From assembly GCA_017504165.1 (NCBI GenBank), contig JAFVRR010000011.1, positions 1-64,000 of the forward strand: a DNA stretch of 64,000 nucleotides, written 5' to 3'. The position numbers and the translations under genes are program-made. The notes beneath the pieces are model-generated. The model was not told where the DNA came from. It ran no database searches and saw only the letters and a program-made list of their open reading frames with translations. Numbering within the stretch: position 1 is the stretch's first letter; the number at the start of each line of letters is the position of its first letter. Below, piece by piece: positions 35,628 to 44,443 of the stretch. The DNA is from Clostridia bacterium. GTDB taxonomy: Bacteria > Bacillota > Clostridia > Christensenellales > Borkfalkiaceae.

Positions 35628-36089
35628 ATGGAAAAAACCAACGTATCTAGGCTTTTAGATATAAACGGCATTGAATACGCTATGCACGAATACAACGAAG
35701 AAATTACCGATGGGGTAGAGGTTGCTAAACTAGTTGGCAAACCGCCCGAAATGGTATTTAAAACTTTAGTTACCGTAGTTGGCGTAAAAGATTATAGGGT
35801 GTTCGTAATACCCGTATGTACTACTTTAGACTTAAAAAAGGCGGCTAAGGGCGCAGGGGTAAAAAGCGTTGAAATGTTAAAACAAAAAGAACTGTTACCG
35901 TTAACCGGCTACGTGCACGGTGGATGCTCGCCAATCGGAATGAAAAAACCCTTTAAAACTTTTATAGATGAAACGGCTATTTTGTGCGATACAATCTGCG
36001 TTTCTGCTGGTAAAAAGGGTAGGCAAATCGAATTAGATCCGCAAAAATTAAAGGAATTTATCGGCGCGGAATTTAAGGATTTAACGTAA
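35628..36089 (+). CDS. YbaK/EbsC-type aminoacyl-tRNA deacylase
   Basis: A 153-residue YbaK/ProX-fold protein. The first part YAMHEYNEEITDGVEVAKLVG and FKTLVTVVG with K, later DLKKAAKGAGVKSVEMLKQKE, and the loop GYVHGGCSPIGMKKPFKTFI with the GxxPxG pattern are typical of YbaK, which hydrolyses Cys-tRNA-Pro. The ATG comes one base after the preceding stop, so translation is coupled. A second, more distant family member lies at 44444. Confidence 0.88.
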   Translation: MEKTNVSRLLDINGIEYAMHEYNEEITDGVEVAKLVGKPPEMVFKTLVTVVGVKDYRVFVIPVCTTLDLKKAAKGAGVKSVEMLKQKELLPLTGYVHGGCSPIGMKKPFKTFIDETAILCDTICVSAGKKGRQIELDPQKLKEFIGAEFKDLT

Positions 36090-36896
36090 ATGAAAAAAGC
36101 GAAAACAAAACCTAATAAATTAAGAATAAGTTATATTTTAAAAGATTTATTACTATTGCTACTCGTAATAGTTGTTTACGCTGTTTCCGTGTATCTCACG
36201 GGTTTTTCCGCAACGAACTATAAACTTTTAACTATAGTATTTTACGGAATAGTTGGTTTTGTTGGGGCGGTTATTATATACGGCATTGTTTTAGGTGTTT
36301 TAAAACTAGCCGAACGTATAAAAATTAAAAAAAGCAAAAATCGCACTATTAAATTCATAGGGGTAGAAACCGAGATTTGTGAAAATTTTTCCTATAATTG
36401 CGATAGTTCTATAAAGGATAACGTTTCAGTTTTTTTTACAACTTTAAAAAACACGTTAACGCCGTTAGCAAATAAATATGGGCATTATGGTAAATATTCC
36501 TATTTAAGTTTTACTTTTGAAGATGCGCACGAATTTATAAAAACGGTGGTTTTCGAACTTGAAAATACCGTTGATTCTATATTAGAATTGCCGATTATCA
36601 ACAAATTTGATTTGAAAAACAAGCCACTATCAATTGTAGAAAACAAGTTAAAAGAAGTATTAGAAAAAGAGAATAAAACTGAAGAGAATAAAGATTTAAA
36701 AACTAAAATCGTAGGTAAAGTTTTAATTAAAAACGGCAAAGGTTTTGTTAAAAATTTTATAAATTCCAAACTAAATTTCGTTATTAGTTACACAGCCGAC
36801 AAGGCGTCTATAATCTACTTAAAAAATGGCAAGATTAAACCTAAAAAACTTGCTAAAAAAGTTAAAAACGTAGAATCTTTAGAGGTGGTAAAATGA
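36090..36896 (+). CDS. Membrane protein of unknown function (pair, first)
   Basis: A 268-residue protein with two N-terminal membrane helices (about residues 18-38 and 48-72) followed by a Lys-rich cytosolic domain of about 190 residues. I do not recognise a family. Its segment TPLANKYGHYGKYSYLSFTF and EFIKTVVFELENTVDSILEL lines up with a segment of the next protein, so the two look like diverged tandem paralogues. The ATG directly follows the ybaK-type stop; its own stop overlaps the next start by 4 nt (ATGA). Confidence 0.7.
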   Translation: MKKAKTKPNKLRISYILKDLLLLLLVIVVYAVSVYLTGFSATNYKLLTIVFYGIVGFVGAVIIYGIVLGVLKLAERIKIKKSKNRTIKFIGVETEICENFSYNCDSSIKDNVSVFFTTLKNTLTPLANKYGHYGKYSYLSFTFEDAHEFIKTVVFELENTVDSILELPIINKFDLKNKPLSIVENKLKEVLEKENKTEENKDLKTKIVGKVLIKNGKGFVKNFINSKLNFVISYTADKASIIYLKNGKIKPKKLAKKVKNVESLEVVK

Positions 36897-37660
36897 TTGA
36901 ATTTTTAAATTTAATTGCCCCTTATTTTTACGTGTTAACAATAATTTTCGGCGTGCTTTTCGGCATCTCGTTAGCGGTTAACTTATGGGTGTCTAGAACG
37001 ATTTTTAAAATCAAAAAAGAAACAGATAAAAATTACTTTAGTAATTTGACGCCTAAGGAAATTAATCAAGTAAATTTTGCGATAAATACAGCAATAAACG
37101 ATTTTGTTAATCTAGTAAAAGAAGATGAAAAAAACAAAAAAAAGAAGATAGAAAATATCGATTTTAAAGATGATAACACTTCAAAAAAATATGACGTTTT
37201 ACATAATCTTATAATTGACGTTTACGAGCCTTTTTCAGTTATTAACGAAAATTATCGCGGTTATTTAAGTTTAACAAAAAACGAGATTTTTGGGTTTTTA
37301 AAAACTCTTCTTGATAGAATTGACGTTATTTTATCAAGTTCGGACGTAAAGTTTGTTAAAAAAATTAAAATTTCACACTTATTAGTTGGTAAGGACTTTT
37401 ACGACGGATATAAAAAATCACGAGAAAATTTCCTTGTTAAATTTATATGTTCGGTGATCGACTTCTTTATATGGTTTTTTAGGATAACTTCTCCGGCATC
37501 TTTAACTAAATACGTCGTTAAAAAGTTTTCAAACCAAGGCGTCGTTTTACAGTTTTGGTCTGCAATTGTTGAAATAGCAGGTAAAGAACTTGCCGTAATT
37601 TATAAAGAAGAACGATTTAAAACTGCAAAAAATTTACAAAACAACAAAAAAGTAGGTTGA
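36893..37660 (+). CDS. Membrane protein of unknown function (pair, second)
   Basis: A 255-residue protein with an N-terminal membrane helix (residues 10-33) and a second hydrophobic segment near 185-200 (FICSVIDFFIWFF). The middle part YEPFSVINENYRGYLSLTKN, EIFGFLKTLLDRIDVIL corresponds to the domain of the upstream protein. Function unknown. GAGG lies 8 nt upstream; the 4-nt overlap indicates coupled synthesis of the pair in equal amounts, as for a complex. Last gene of the run that began at 31872. Confidence 0.7.
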   Translation: MIEFLNLIAPYFYVLTIIFGVLFGISLAVNLWVSRTIFKIKKETDKNYFSNLTPKEINQVNFAINTAINDFVNLVKEDEKNKKKKIENIDFKDDNTSKKYDVLHNLIIDVYEPFSVINENYRGYLSLTKNEIFGFLKTLLDRIDVILSSSDVKFVKKIKISHLLVGKDFYDGYKKSRENFLVKFICSVIDFFIWFFRITSPASLTKYVVKKFSNQGVVLQFWSAIVEIAGKELAVIYKEERFKTAKNLQNNKKVG

Positions 37661-37708
37661 TATCTTACTTTATATGTAAAAAAATTTTTATATTTTATAT
37701 AAAACCTA

Positions 37709-37737
37709 TTTACAAAAGGGCGTCTATGTGTTAAAAT
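37709..37737 (+). promoter_or_regulatory. Promoter of pflA
   Basis: TTTACA (37709-37714), 17-nt spacer, TAAAAT (37732-37737), 49 nt before the start codon. Confidence 0.7.
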
Positions 37738-37786
37738 TTAATATGGAGATTAAGTTGTTTCAAATAAATTATCGGGGCTAAAATAT

Positions 37787-38518
37787 ATGGTTGGCAAAAT
37801 TCACTCTGTTTTTTCGGGCGGAACGGTAGACGGACCGGGTATACGTTTCGTAGTATTTATGCAAGGTTGTCCGCTTAGATGTAAATACTGTCATAATCCA
37901 GACTCGTGGGAGTTGGGCGCTGGCGAAGAGCGTAGCGTAGAAGACTTAACGAAAGAGATTATAAAATATAAAAACTATTTTGGGAAAACGGGTGGGGTTA
38001 CCGTTAGCGGTGGCGAGCCTTTACTTCAAATAGAGTTTGTTATTGAACTACTAAAATCCGTAAAAAAATACGGTATTCACACCGCCGTTGACACTTCCGG
38101 TTTTATGTTTAACGAAAAGGATGAAAAATCCGTTAAACTTCACGAAGAACTCAATAACTACGTCGACCTTTATCTACTTGATATAAAGCATATTGACGAC
38201 GGCGAACATAAAAGATTAACGGGCGTATCTAATAAAAACACCTTGGCGTTTGCTAAGTGGCTTGATAGTAAAGGTAAAAAGGTTTGGATTAGGCACGTTT
38301 TATTAGACGGCTTTACCGATAACGACGAATATCTTAAAAAGACAAAAGAGTTTATCGATACTTTATCTAACGTTGAAAAGGTGGAAGTTTTACCTTATCA
38401 CACGATGGGTGAAGTAAAGTATAAAAAACTTAATATCGACTATGCTTTAAAGGGTGTAAATCCACCTACTAAAGAGCGCGTATTAAACGCAAGATCGATT
38501 TTAGGAGTAAATAAATGA
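37787..38518 (+). CDS. pflA: Pyruvate formate-lyase activating enzyme
   Basis: A 243-residue radical SAM enzyme that makes the glycyl radical on pyruvate formate-lyase. The cluster motif CPLRCKYCHN has Cys28, Cys32 and Cys35, preceded by the family signature SVFSGGTVDGPGIRFVVFMQ. Later GGVTVSGGEPLLQ (SAM contact) and DTSGF are present, and length is normal. ATATATGG start with no clear Shine-Dalgarno. Its stop overlaps the next gene by 4 nt (ATGA). It must act on the separate glycyl-radical domain at 41427, since the large PFL subunit here lacks the glycine. Confidence 0.95.
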   Translation: MVGKIHSVFSGGTVDGPGIRFVVFMQGCPLRCKYCHNPDSWELGAGEERSVEDLTKEIIKYKNYFGKTGGVTVSGGEPLLQIEFVIELLKSVKKYGIHTAVDTSGFMFNEKDEKSVKLHEELNNYVDLYLLDIKHIDDGEHKRLTGVSNKNTLAFAKWLDSKGKKVWIRHVLLDGFTDNDEYLKKTKEFIDTLSNVEKVEVLPYHTMGEVKYKKLNIDYALKGVNPPTKERVLNARSILGVNK

Positions 38519-38829
38519 TTAACGACAAAAATTTTAAAGAGCAATTAAAGGGCTTACAAGTCGTTGAAATTAGTGGGGAATCATGCGCGAATTGTTTAAC
38601 GCTTATGCCACTTCTTCACGATATCGTATCCGAAAGAGATAATTTAACTTTAGTTCATATAGAAGCGGACGAGAATACTATGGAAATTATGAAGTATTAT
38701 GACGTTGACCGAGTGCCAACCGTCCTTTTATTAGACGACGGCGAAGTTTTTGCAAGGGCCACGGGCTTTCAACCGCGTGAAATTTTTGAACTTTGGATAG
38801 ATGCAAAGGTTTCCGAACATCTAAAATAA
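38515..38829 (+). CDS. Thioredoxin-like protein
   Basis: A 104-residue thioredoxin-fold protein with the active site SCANC (residues 23-27) in place of CGPC, and the cis-proline loop RVPTVLLLDDG. It lacks a signal peptide. The gene overlaps pflA and precedes the PFL body, so it may keep PFL or the activase reduced; that is inference from context. Rod element copy C starts at its stop codon. Confidence 0.82.
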   Translation: MINDKNFKEQLKGLQVVEISGESCANCLTLMPLLHDIVSERDNLTLVHIEADENTMEIMKYYDVDRVPTVLLLDDGEVFARATGFQPREIFELWIDAKVSEHLK

Positions 38830-38948
38830 AACCCTATAAGTGTCGCAATACTGCGTTACTTTAAATTTATTGCAACCCCGATGACCCCAAAAGTCAATCG
38901 TGTCCGCAAAAATTTAAGTGCATTGTCTAACTTGTTTCTAGTACTTTA
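38827..38948 (+). repeat. Rod element, copy C (outer helices decayed)
   Basis: Begins with the stop codon of the thioredoxin-like gene (TAAAACCCTA, 38827-38836) and ends TAGTACTTTA (38939-38948). Outer arms no longer pair well: the left H3 segment is GCAATAC (copy A type) and the right one GTCTAAC (copy B type). The inner rod is kept: CTTTAAATTTATTGC with GCAAAAATTTAAG (TTGC/GCAA where copy B has TTAC/GTAA) and the apical CGATGAC / GTCAATCG (where B has CAATGACC/GGTCAATTG), both compensatory. Confidence 0.65.
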
Positions 38949-39034
38949 TTGCAAACGGCAACAAAAATTATAAAATTAGGTACAAATTCGTTTCAAAACG
39001 GTTTATATACAATAAATTTAAGGAGTTAAAAACT

Positions 39035-41068
39035 ATGAAAAATTACAAAGGTTGGGAAGGTTTTATCCCAGGAAAATGGAGTAATGATGAAGTTAACGTA
39101 AGAGACTTTATTCAAAAAAACTACGCGCCTTATTTAGGCGATTCATCTTTCCTTCAACCTGCAACTGATGCCACTAAGGAATTATGGCAAGACGTTTTAG
39201 GTCTTTACGAAGAAGAAAGAAAGAACGGTGGCGTATTAGACGCTGATACTAAAATCGTATCTACTTTAACTAGCCATGCGCCTGGATATATCGACCAAAA
39301 ACTTGAAAAAATCGTTGGTTTCCAAACTGACAAACCATTAAAACGTTCTCTTCAACCATTCGGCGGTATTAAAATGGCTACTGAAGCGTTATCAATGTAC
39401 GGCTATGAAATCGACCCGCAAGTTAAAGAAATTTTCACTAAATATAGAAAAACTCATAACGACGGCGTATTCGATGCGTACACTCCTGAAATGAGAGCGG
39501 CTCGTTCTTCTCACATTTTAACAGGTTTACCTGATACTTACGGTCGTGGTAGAATCGTAGGCGACTACAGACGTGTTGCTTTATACGGTATCGATTACCT
39601 TATTAAGAAAAAAGAAGAAGACAAGGCTATTATTAGAGGCGAAATGCTCCCTGATAAAATCAGAGATAGAGAAGAAATTTCTGAACAAATCAAGGCGTTA
39701 AAGGGCCTTAAAGCAATGGCAGCATCTTACGGTTTTGATATTTCTGAACCTGCAACTACTGCTAAAGAAGCAATCCAAGCGGTATACTTTGGTTACCTTG
39801 GCGCAATTAAAGATCAAAACGGCGCTGCAATGTCAATCGGTCGTACTTCTACTTTCATTGACATTTATATTGAAAGAGATATTGCTAACGGCGTTCTTAC
39901 AGAAATGGAAGCACAAGAACTTATCGACCATTTCATTATGAAACTTAGAATGGTTAAGTTCATGAGAATTCAATCATACAACGAACTTTTCTCTGGCGAC
40001 CCAACTTGGGTAACTGAAGCAATCGGTGGTATGGGTGTTGACGGTAGACCATTAGTTACTAAAACTTCTTACCGTGTACTTCATACTCTTATCAACTTAG
40101 GCCCTGCCCCAGAACCAAACCTTACTGTATTATGGTCTAAAAATCTTCCAGACAACTTCAAAAAGTTCTGTGCTGAAATTTCTATTAAGACTTCTTCTAT
40201 CCAATACGAATCAGACGATCTTATGCGTCCAGAAATGGGTGACGACTACTGTATCGCATGTTGCGTATCTTGTATGAGAGTTGGTAAGGACATGCAATTC
40301 TTCGGCGCAAGAGCAAACCTTGCTAAGTGCTTACTTTACGCTATCAACGGTGGTAAAGACGAACTTATGAAAGATAAAGTAACTGGTAAACCAATGCAAG
40401 TTGCTCCTAAGTTTGAGGCAATCACTTCTGACGACGCTTTAGACTTCAACGAAGTTATGGATAAATACGAACAAATGATGGATTGGCTTGCCGACCTTTA
40501 CGTTAACACTTTAAACCTTATCCACTACATGCACGATAAATATGCGTATGAAGCAATCGAAATGGCTTTACACGATACAAAAGTAGGTAGATTCTTCGCT
40601 ACTGGTATCGCTGGTCTTTCTTGCGTAGCAGACTCACTTTCTGCAATCAAATACGCTAAAGTTTACCCAATCAGAAATGAAGACGGTATCGTTACTGACT
40701 TTAGAATTGAAGGCGACTTCCCTAAATATGGTAACAACGACGATAGGGCGGATGAATTAGCAGTTAACCTTGTTAAATCGTTCATGAACAAGATTCGTTC
40801 ACACTACACTTATAGAGAATCTATCCCAACAATGTCTATCTTAACTATTACTTCTAACGTAGTATATGGTAAGAAGACTGGTAACACTCCTGACGGTAGA
40901 AGAGCAGGTATGCCACTCGCTCCAGGTGCTAACCCAATGCACGGTAGAGATTCTCACGGCGCTTTAGCATCACTTGAATCAGTTGCTAAAATCCCTTACG
41001 AACATTCAAGAGACGGTATTTCTAACACCTTCTCTATTACGCCGGAATCTCTCGGCAAAGACGACTAA
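39035..41068 (+). CDS. pflB: Pyruvate formate-lyase, body without the glycyl-radical domain
   Basis: A 677-residue formate C-acetyltransferase that lacks its C-terminal about 80 residues. The catalytic cysteine pair is Cys409-Cys410 in [12 protein letters not shown], and [11 protein letters not shown] and the PFL-specific [20 protein letters not shown] are intact. The protein stops cleanly at [14 protein letters not shown], exactly where complete enzymes continue into the glycyl-radical domain. That domain is encoded separately at 41427. Neither part can work alone, so the pair must form the enzyme that turns pyruvate and CoA into acetyl-CoA and formate. Strong ribosome site AAGGAG. Confidence 0.95.
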   Translation: MKNYKGWEGFIPGKWSNDEVNVRDFIQKNYAPYLGDSSFLQPATDATKELWQDVLGLYEEERKNGGVLDADTKIVSTLTSHAPGYIDQKLEKIVGFQTDKPLKRSLQPFGGIKMATEALSMYGYEIDPQVKEIFTKYRKTHNDGVFDAYTPEMRAARSSHILTGLPDTYGRGRIVGDYRRVALYGIDYLIKKKEEDKAIIRGEMLPDKIRDREEISEQIKALKGLKAMAASYGFDISEPATTAKEAIQAVYFGYLGAIKDQNGAAMSIGRTSTFIDIYIERDIANGVLTEMEAQELIDHFIMKLRMVKFMRIQSYNELFSGDPTWVTEAIGGMGVDGRPLVTKTSYRVLHTLINLGPAPEPNLTVLWSKNLPDNFKKFCAEISIKTSSIQYESDDLMRPEMGDDYCIACCVSCMRVGKDMQFFGARANLAKCLLYAINGGKDELMKDKVTGKPMQVAPKFEAITSDDALDFNEVMDKYEQMMDWLADLYVNTLNLIHYMHDKYAYEAIEMALHDTKVGRFFATGIAGLSCVADSLSAIKYAKVYPIRNEDGIVTDFRIEGDFPKYGNNDDRADELAVNLVKSFMNKIRSHYTYRESIPTMSILTITSNVVYGKKTGNTPDGRRAGMPLAPGANPMHGRDSHGALASLESVAKIPYEHSRDGISNTFSITPESLGKDD

Positions 41069-41370
41069 AAGTCCCTAATGCTTCGTTATATCGGCTTTAA
41101 CCCCTTCGATATACAACAAGTATAATCTTCGGGGCGTAAAGCCAATCTAACTCGCATTATGAACTTTTAAACCAATAAGTATTGCGTTTTTAATTTATTA
41201 AACGTTATACTACAAAGATTTAAAAAAATAAAAGTTATGGCGACTTTAACCCCTTCGATATACAAAAAGTATAATCTTCGGGGCGTAAAGCCAATCTAAC
41301 TCGCATTATGAACTTTTAAACTGATAAGTATTGCGTTTTTAATTTATTAAACGTTATACTACAAAGATTA
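41067..41370 (+). repeat. Tandemly duplicated hairpin element between the PFL halves (E1, E2)
   Basis: A unit of about 129 nt occurs twice with a 149-nt offset (41093-41221 and 41242-41370), about 97% identical. Each has the hairpin GGCTTTA.CCCC..TATAC / GTATA..GGGG..TAAAGCC (41093-41143; second copy starts GACTTTA). In the first copy outer arms pair too: AAAAGT...TAATGC (41067-41081) with GCATTA...ACTTTT (41154-41168), and GTTA/TAAC inside, the same order of helices as the rod elements and starting in the same place, at the stop codon. Relationship to copies A-D is by architecture, weaker by sequence. Confidence 0.75.
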
Positions 41371-41426
41371 AAAAATACAAAAAACAAACTAATAAAAATC
41401 ATAATATAAAATAGGAGGAATAAATT

Positions 41427-41660
41427 ATGTCTCAAAAAGTAGATAACTTAGTAAACATGCTCGATGCATACTGCGCTAACGGTGGTCACCACCTTAACGT
41501 AAACGTATTTAACCGTGAAACTTTACTTGATGCTCAAGCGCATCCTGAAAAATATCCTCAACTTACAATCCGCGTTTCCGGCTATGCCGTAAACTTCAAT
41601 AAGTTGACGAAAGAACAACAAGATGACGTTATTTCTCGTACAATTCACGAATCTATGTAA
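41427..41660 (+). CDS. grcA: Stand-alone glycyl-radical domain of pyruvate formate-lyase
   Basis: A 77-residue protein equal to the C-terminal domain of [21 protein letters not shown], then [20 protein letters not shown] with radical Gly52, and ending [16 protein letters not shown]. Together with the 677-residue body it makes 754 residues, close to a normal PFL. It resembles E. coli GrcA (YfiD), which repairs oxygen-cut PFL, but here the body has no domain of its own to repair. AGGAGG precedes the ATG at 7-8 nt, so it is translated independently and probably strongly. Confidence 0.95.
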   Translation: MSQKVDNLVNMLDAYCANGGHHLNVNVFNRETLLDAQAHPEKYPQLTIRVSGYAVNFNKLTKEQQDDVISRTIHESM

Positions 41661-41671
41661 TTAAGGTATAA

Positions 41672-41700
41672 GGAACTTCGATTTTTCGAAGTTCTTTATT
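41672..41700 (+). terminator. Terminator after the glycyl-radical gene
   Basis: GAACTTCGA/TCGAAGTTC stem with a T-rich but broken tail (TTTATT). Confidence 0.65.
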
Positions 41701-41718
41701 CCATTATGGAGTAAAATA

Positions 41719-42417
41719 ATGAAAATTACAATTATTAGACACGCCGAACCTGACTACGAAAACAATACTTTAACTGAAAAGGGTTTTAAAGAGGCGGAGA
41801 TTTTAGGCAAGTATTTAAAAGATGAAAAACTTGACTATATTTACGTTTCTCCGTTTGCTAGGGCTGACTATACCGCAAAGGCTATTTTAAAATACAATAA
41901 AAATAAAGAATATAAAACTTTAGACTTTATTCACGAGTTTAGACCTTTTATGTGGGATAAAACTCCAACTTTTTTAAATAGCGATGAAAGGATATATCAC
42001 CACGACAAATGGACGGAAGTGCCTGAATTTAACTATGAAGAACTTAAAAATAGTTACAAGCGGGTAAAAGATGAGTTTAACGCTTTAATAAAAGAGCACG
42101 GCTATGAAAAGCAAGGCGCTTACTATAAAGTAACAAAACCTAACCACGATAATTTAGTTTTTGTCTGTCATTTCGGCTTAGAAAGTTTTTTACTTTCAGA
42201 ACTGCTTAATATTCCCGTAAACGCGCTACTTAACCACACTTGCGCATCGCCAAGCGCGATAACTACCGTTTATACGGAAGAGCGTGAAAAGGGTAAGGCT
42301 ATTTTTAGGCTAAACGTTTACGGAAGTTTAGAGCATTTAATTTTAGCAAAAGAACCCGTATCCTTTATGGCAAGATTTGATGAAGTTTATGGGGACGGGA
42401 ATGATAATATAACCTAA
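41719..42417 (+). CDS. Histidine phosphatase family protein
   Basis: A 232-residue member of the phosphoglycerate-mutase-like superfamily. The phosphohistidine motif is IRHAEP (residues 5-10) with the second half LTEKGFKEAEILGKYL and YVSPFARADYTA, and the later catalytic His in VFVCHFGLESF. Broad-range small-molecule phosphatase is likely; substrate unknown. GGAG lies 9 nt before the ATG. Followed by an isomerase 2 nt later, so they form an operon. Confidence 0.85.
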   Translation: MKITIIRHAEPDYENNTLTEKGFKEAEILGKYLKDEKLDYIYVSPFARADYTAKAILKYNKNKEYKTLDFIHEFRPFMWDKTPTFLNSDERIYHHDKWTEVPEFNYEELKNSYKRVKDEFNALIKEHGYEKQGAYYKVTKPNHDNLVFVCHFGLESFLLSELLNIPVNALLNHTCASPSAITTVYTEEREKGKAIFRLNVYGSLEHLILAKEPVSFMARFDEVYGDGNDNIT

Positions 42418-42419
42418 TT

Positions 42420-43232
42420 ATGAAAAAACTTGGAATTAATTTTGAAAACGTTTTAACGATTTCACAAGAATTTAATATAGACGTGCTTTCCGCTTTATAT
42501 AAAGTAAAGAATTTAGGCATCACTTCGCTTGACGTTAAATACGAAAGATTAATAGGTGAAAATTCTTACTATAAAGATATAATTTCATCGGGGCTAACTA
42601 TCGAATCGCTATGGGGATTTTGCCCCTTTAACGATAAAGACAACGTTCGTAAAGCCCTAGAAATGGTCGACTTTGCCTATGGCAAAAAGATTAAAGAAAT
42701 TATGTTTTTATCCGACTTTATAAGTGGTGGATATTCAAGTGAAGATATATCCAACGTCAAAAAGAATTTGCGTAGAGTAGTAAAGTATGCAAGCGCTTTC
42801 GGCGTTAAAATCAATATAGAAAACGTTGGTAGTTTAGATTATCCTTTTAACGATGAATTGGCCACTTTAGACGTATTAAAATCGGTTAAAGGATTAGGTT
42901 TGGTCTTTGACGGCGGTAACTTTTTACTTAACGACGTAAAGCCGATAGACGCTATAAATTCACTTGCGCCGTTTGTTTATAGATACCATTTAAAAGATAG
43001 AATATACGGTAAACCTAACGGAGAAGATTTTATAGAAATTACGACTTCAAATAAAGAATCTTTCGTTACGGCGGTAGGCGACGGCGAGTGTGATTGTTTG
43101 GCGGTTTTAAACGTTATTAAACAGTATTCAAATAATATTCCATTAGTAATAGAATTTCCGGCAACGGAAACTAAAATTTACGATAAACTTACAAAATCAA
43201 CAATGTACGTACTTACGGAGATGATGGTATGA
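42420..43232 (+). CDS. Sugar phosphate isomerase/epimerase family (TIM barrel)
   Basis: A 270-residue xylose-isomerase-like TIM barrel. Metal ligands are suggested by VKINIENVG (Glu), LVFDGGNFLL (Asp), YRYHLKDRIYG (His) and VGDGECD..PLVIEFPATE (Glu). Such proteins isomerise or epimerise sugars or inositols; the substrate is unknown. No Shine-Dalgarno: the ATG follows the preceding stop by 2 nt, so translation is probably coupled. It overlaps the next gene by 4 nt. Confidence 0.8.
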   Translation: MKKLGINFENVLTISQEFNIDVLSALYKVKNLGITSLDVKYERLIGENSYYKDIISSGLTIESLWGFCPFNDKDNVRKALEMVDFAYGKKIKEIMFLSDFISGGYSSEDISNVKKNLRRVVKYASAFGVKINIENVGSLDYPFNDELATLDVLKSVKGLGLVFDGGNFLLNDVKPIDAINSLAPFVYRYHLKDRIYGKPNGEDFIEITTSNKESFVTAVGDGECDCLAVLNVIKQYSNNIPLVIEFPATETKIYDKLTKSTMYVLTEMMV

Positions 43233-43729
43233 GTATAGAAAAAAACGTTGCTTTTTTAGAAAAAGCATTAGAAAAATTTTCGCCAGTAACTATTGATTAT
43301 GGCAAAGATAAGGTGGTTGGATTTCCCAACGATATAAATAATAACGATTTAATTATTTACGTTAAAAAAGACGAAATGGTTATGACTTTTGGCTATCAAA
43401 ACGCCCATTTTGCCGTAGATGACGTAGAGTCTTGCGCAGAGCATAGTAGAAAATACCTTGAAAGCGAATACGCGTCGGTAGAGTTTTTTCAAAAGACTAA
43501 AGATTTGTTCGGTGGCTCTAGACCAAGTAATTTAGTAAAACTTGATACGGTAGATAATATCGTTGAATTTTACTCTATGGGAAACGAAAAGGCTAAAGAA
43601 GGTTTATACAAATTCTTTAAAGAAAATAAGGGCATTACTTGTAGGGCGGTTACTTTTGATAACTCTATAAATAACGTTGTAGAAATCGTTTACGAGAACG
43701 ATAAATTCAGTATTAAGGTGATAAGATAA
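43229..43729 (+). CDS. Hypothetical protein in the isomerase operon
   Basis: A 166-residue soluble alpha/beta protein with no recognised family. It contains MVMTFGYQNAHFAVDDVESC, HSRKYLESEYASVEFFQ and FGGSRPSNLVKLDT, and no signal or membrane segment. Start overlaps the isomerase by 4 nt (ATGA) and its stop overlaps the next start by 1 nt, so it is part of the same operon. Confidence 0.7.
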   Translation: MSIEKNVAFLEKALEKFSPVTIDYGKDKVVGFPNDINNNDLIIYVKKDEMVMTFGYQNAHFAVDDVESCAEHSRKYLESEYASVEFFQKTKDLFGGSRPSNLVKLDTVDNIVEFYSMGNEKAKEGLYKFFKENKGITCRAVTFDNSINNVVEIVYENDKFSIKVIR

Positions 43730-44442
43730 TGTTAGGCGTTTTAGTAAATACGCTTGCAATAATCGTTTGCTCGTTAGTTGGTTTATGTGTAAAAAAACTA
43801 CTTAACGATAGAATAGAAAACGTAGTAATGCAAGCGCTTGGTCTTTGTGTGTTAGTTGTTGGTATAATCGACGCTATTAACCCCGTACCAGGTACTGAAG
43901 GAATATTAGTCGTTATTATCAGTATGGCAGTAGGTTCTATGATAGGTAGCGCCTTAAATATTGAAAAGGGTTTAGAAAACGTTGGTTATGCTTTTGAAAA
44001 GGGCTTTAATAAAATTGTAAAAAAGGGCAAAACTGAAGGTAAAAACGGTGACTTTAGCGAAGGTTTTATTCAAGCGACGATGGTCTTTTGTATTGGCGCA
44101 ATGGTAATTTACGGCAGTATTCAAGCGGGGCTTGGCGACAATAAAACGCTCTTTGTTAAAGCGGTACTAGACGGCGTTGTGGCAATGCTTTTAACGGTAA
44201 AATACGGAATTGGCGTAATGTTTTCTTTTATACCCGTTTTATTAATTCAAGGGGCTATAGCCTTGTTATCGACCTTTATCGGTGATTTTTTGATTGCCGA
44301 AACCCTCTTTAAACAAGAACTTTCCGCAATAGGCGGTGTGTTCGTTATGGCAATTGGTATCAACCTACTTGGTATTAAAAAAATTAGTATTGCAAATATG
44401 CTTCCTGCAATACTTGGCGCTTGTTATTATTTGGTGTTTTAA
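43729..44442 (+). CDS. DUF554 membrane protein
   Basis: A 237-residue membrane protein with about six or seven hydrophobic segments. Features of DUF554 (YdfK/YqgA) include GVLVNTLAIIVCSLVG, VVGIIDAINPVPG, VGSMIGSALNIEKGLE, and a central polar loop before FSEGFIQATMVFCIGAMVIYG. Function is not established in the family; a transport role is assumed. Translationally coupled to its neighbours. Confidence 0.87.
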   Translation: MLGVLVNTLAIIVCSLVGLCVKKLLNDRIENVVMQALGLCVLVVGIIDAINPVPGTEGILVVIISMAVGSMIGSALNIEKGLENVGYAFEKGFNKIVKKGKTEGKNGDFSEGFIQATMVFCIGAMVIYGSIQAGLGDNKTLFVKAVLDGVVAMLLTVKYGIGVMFSFIPVLLIQGAIALLSTFIGDFLIAETLFKQELSAIGGVFVMAIGINLLGIKKISIANMLPAILGACYYLVF

Positions 44443-44443
44443 T

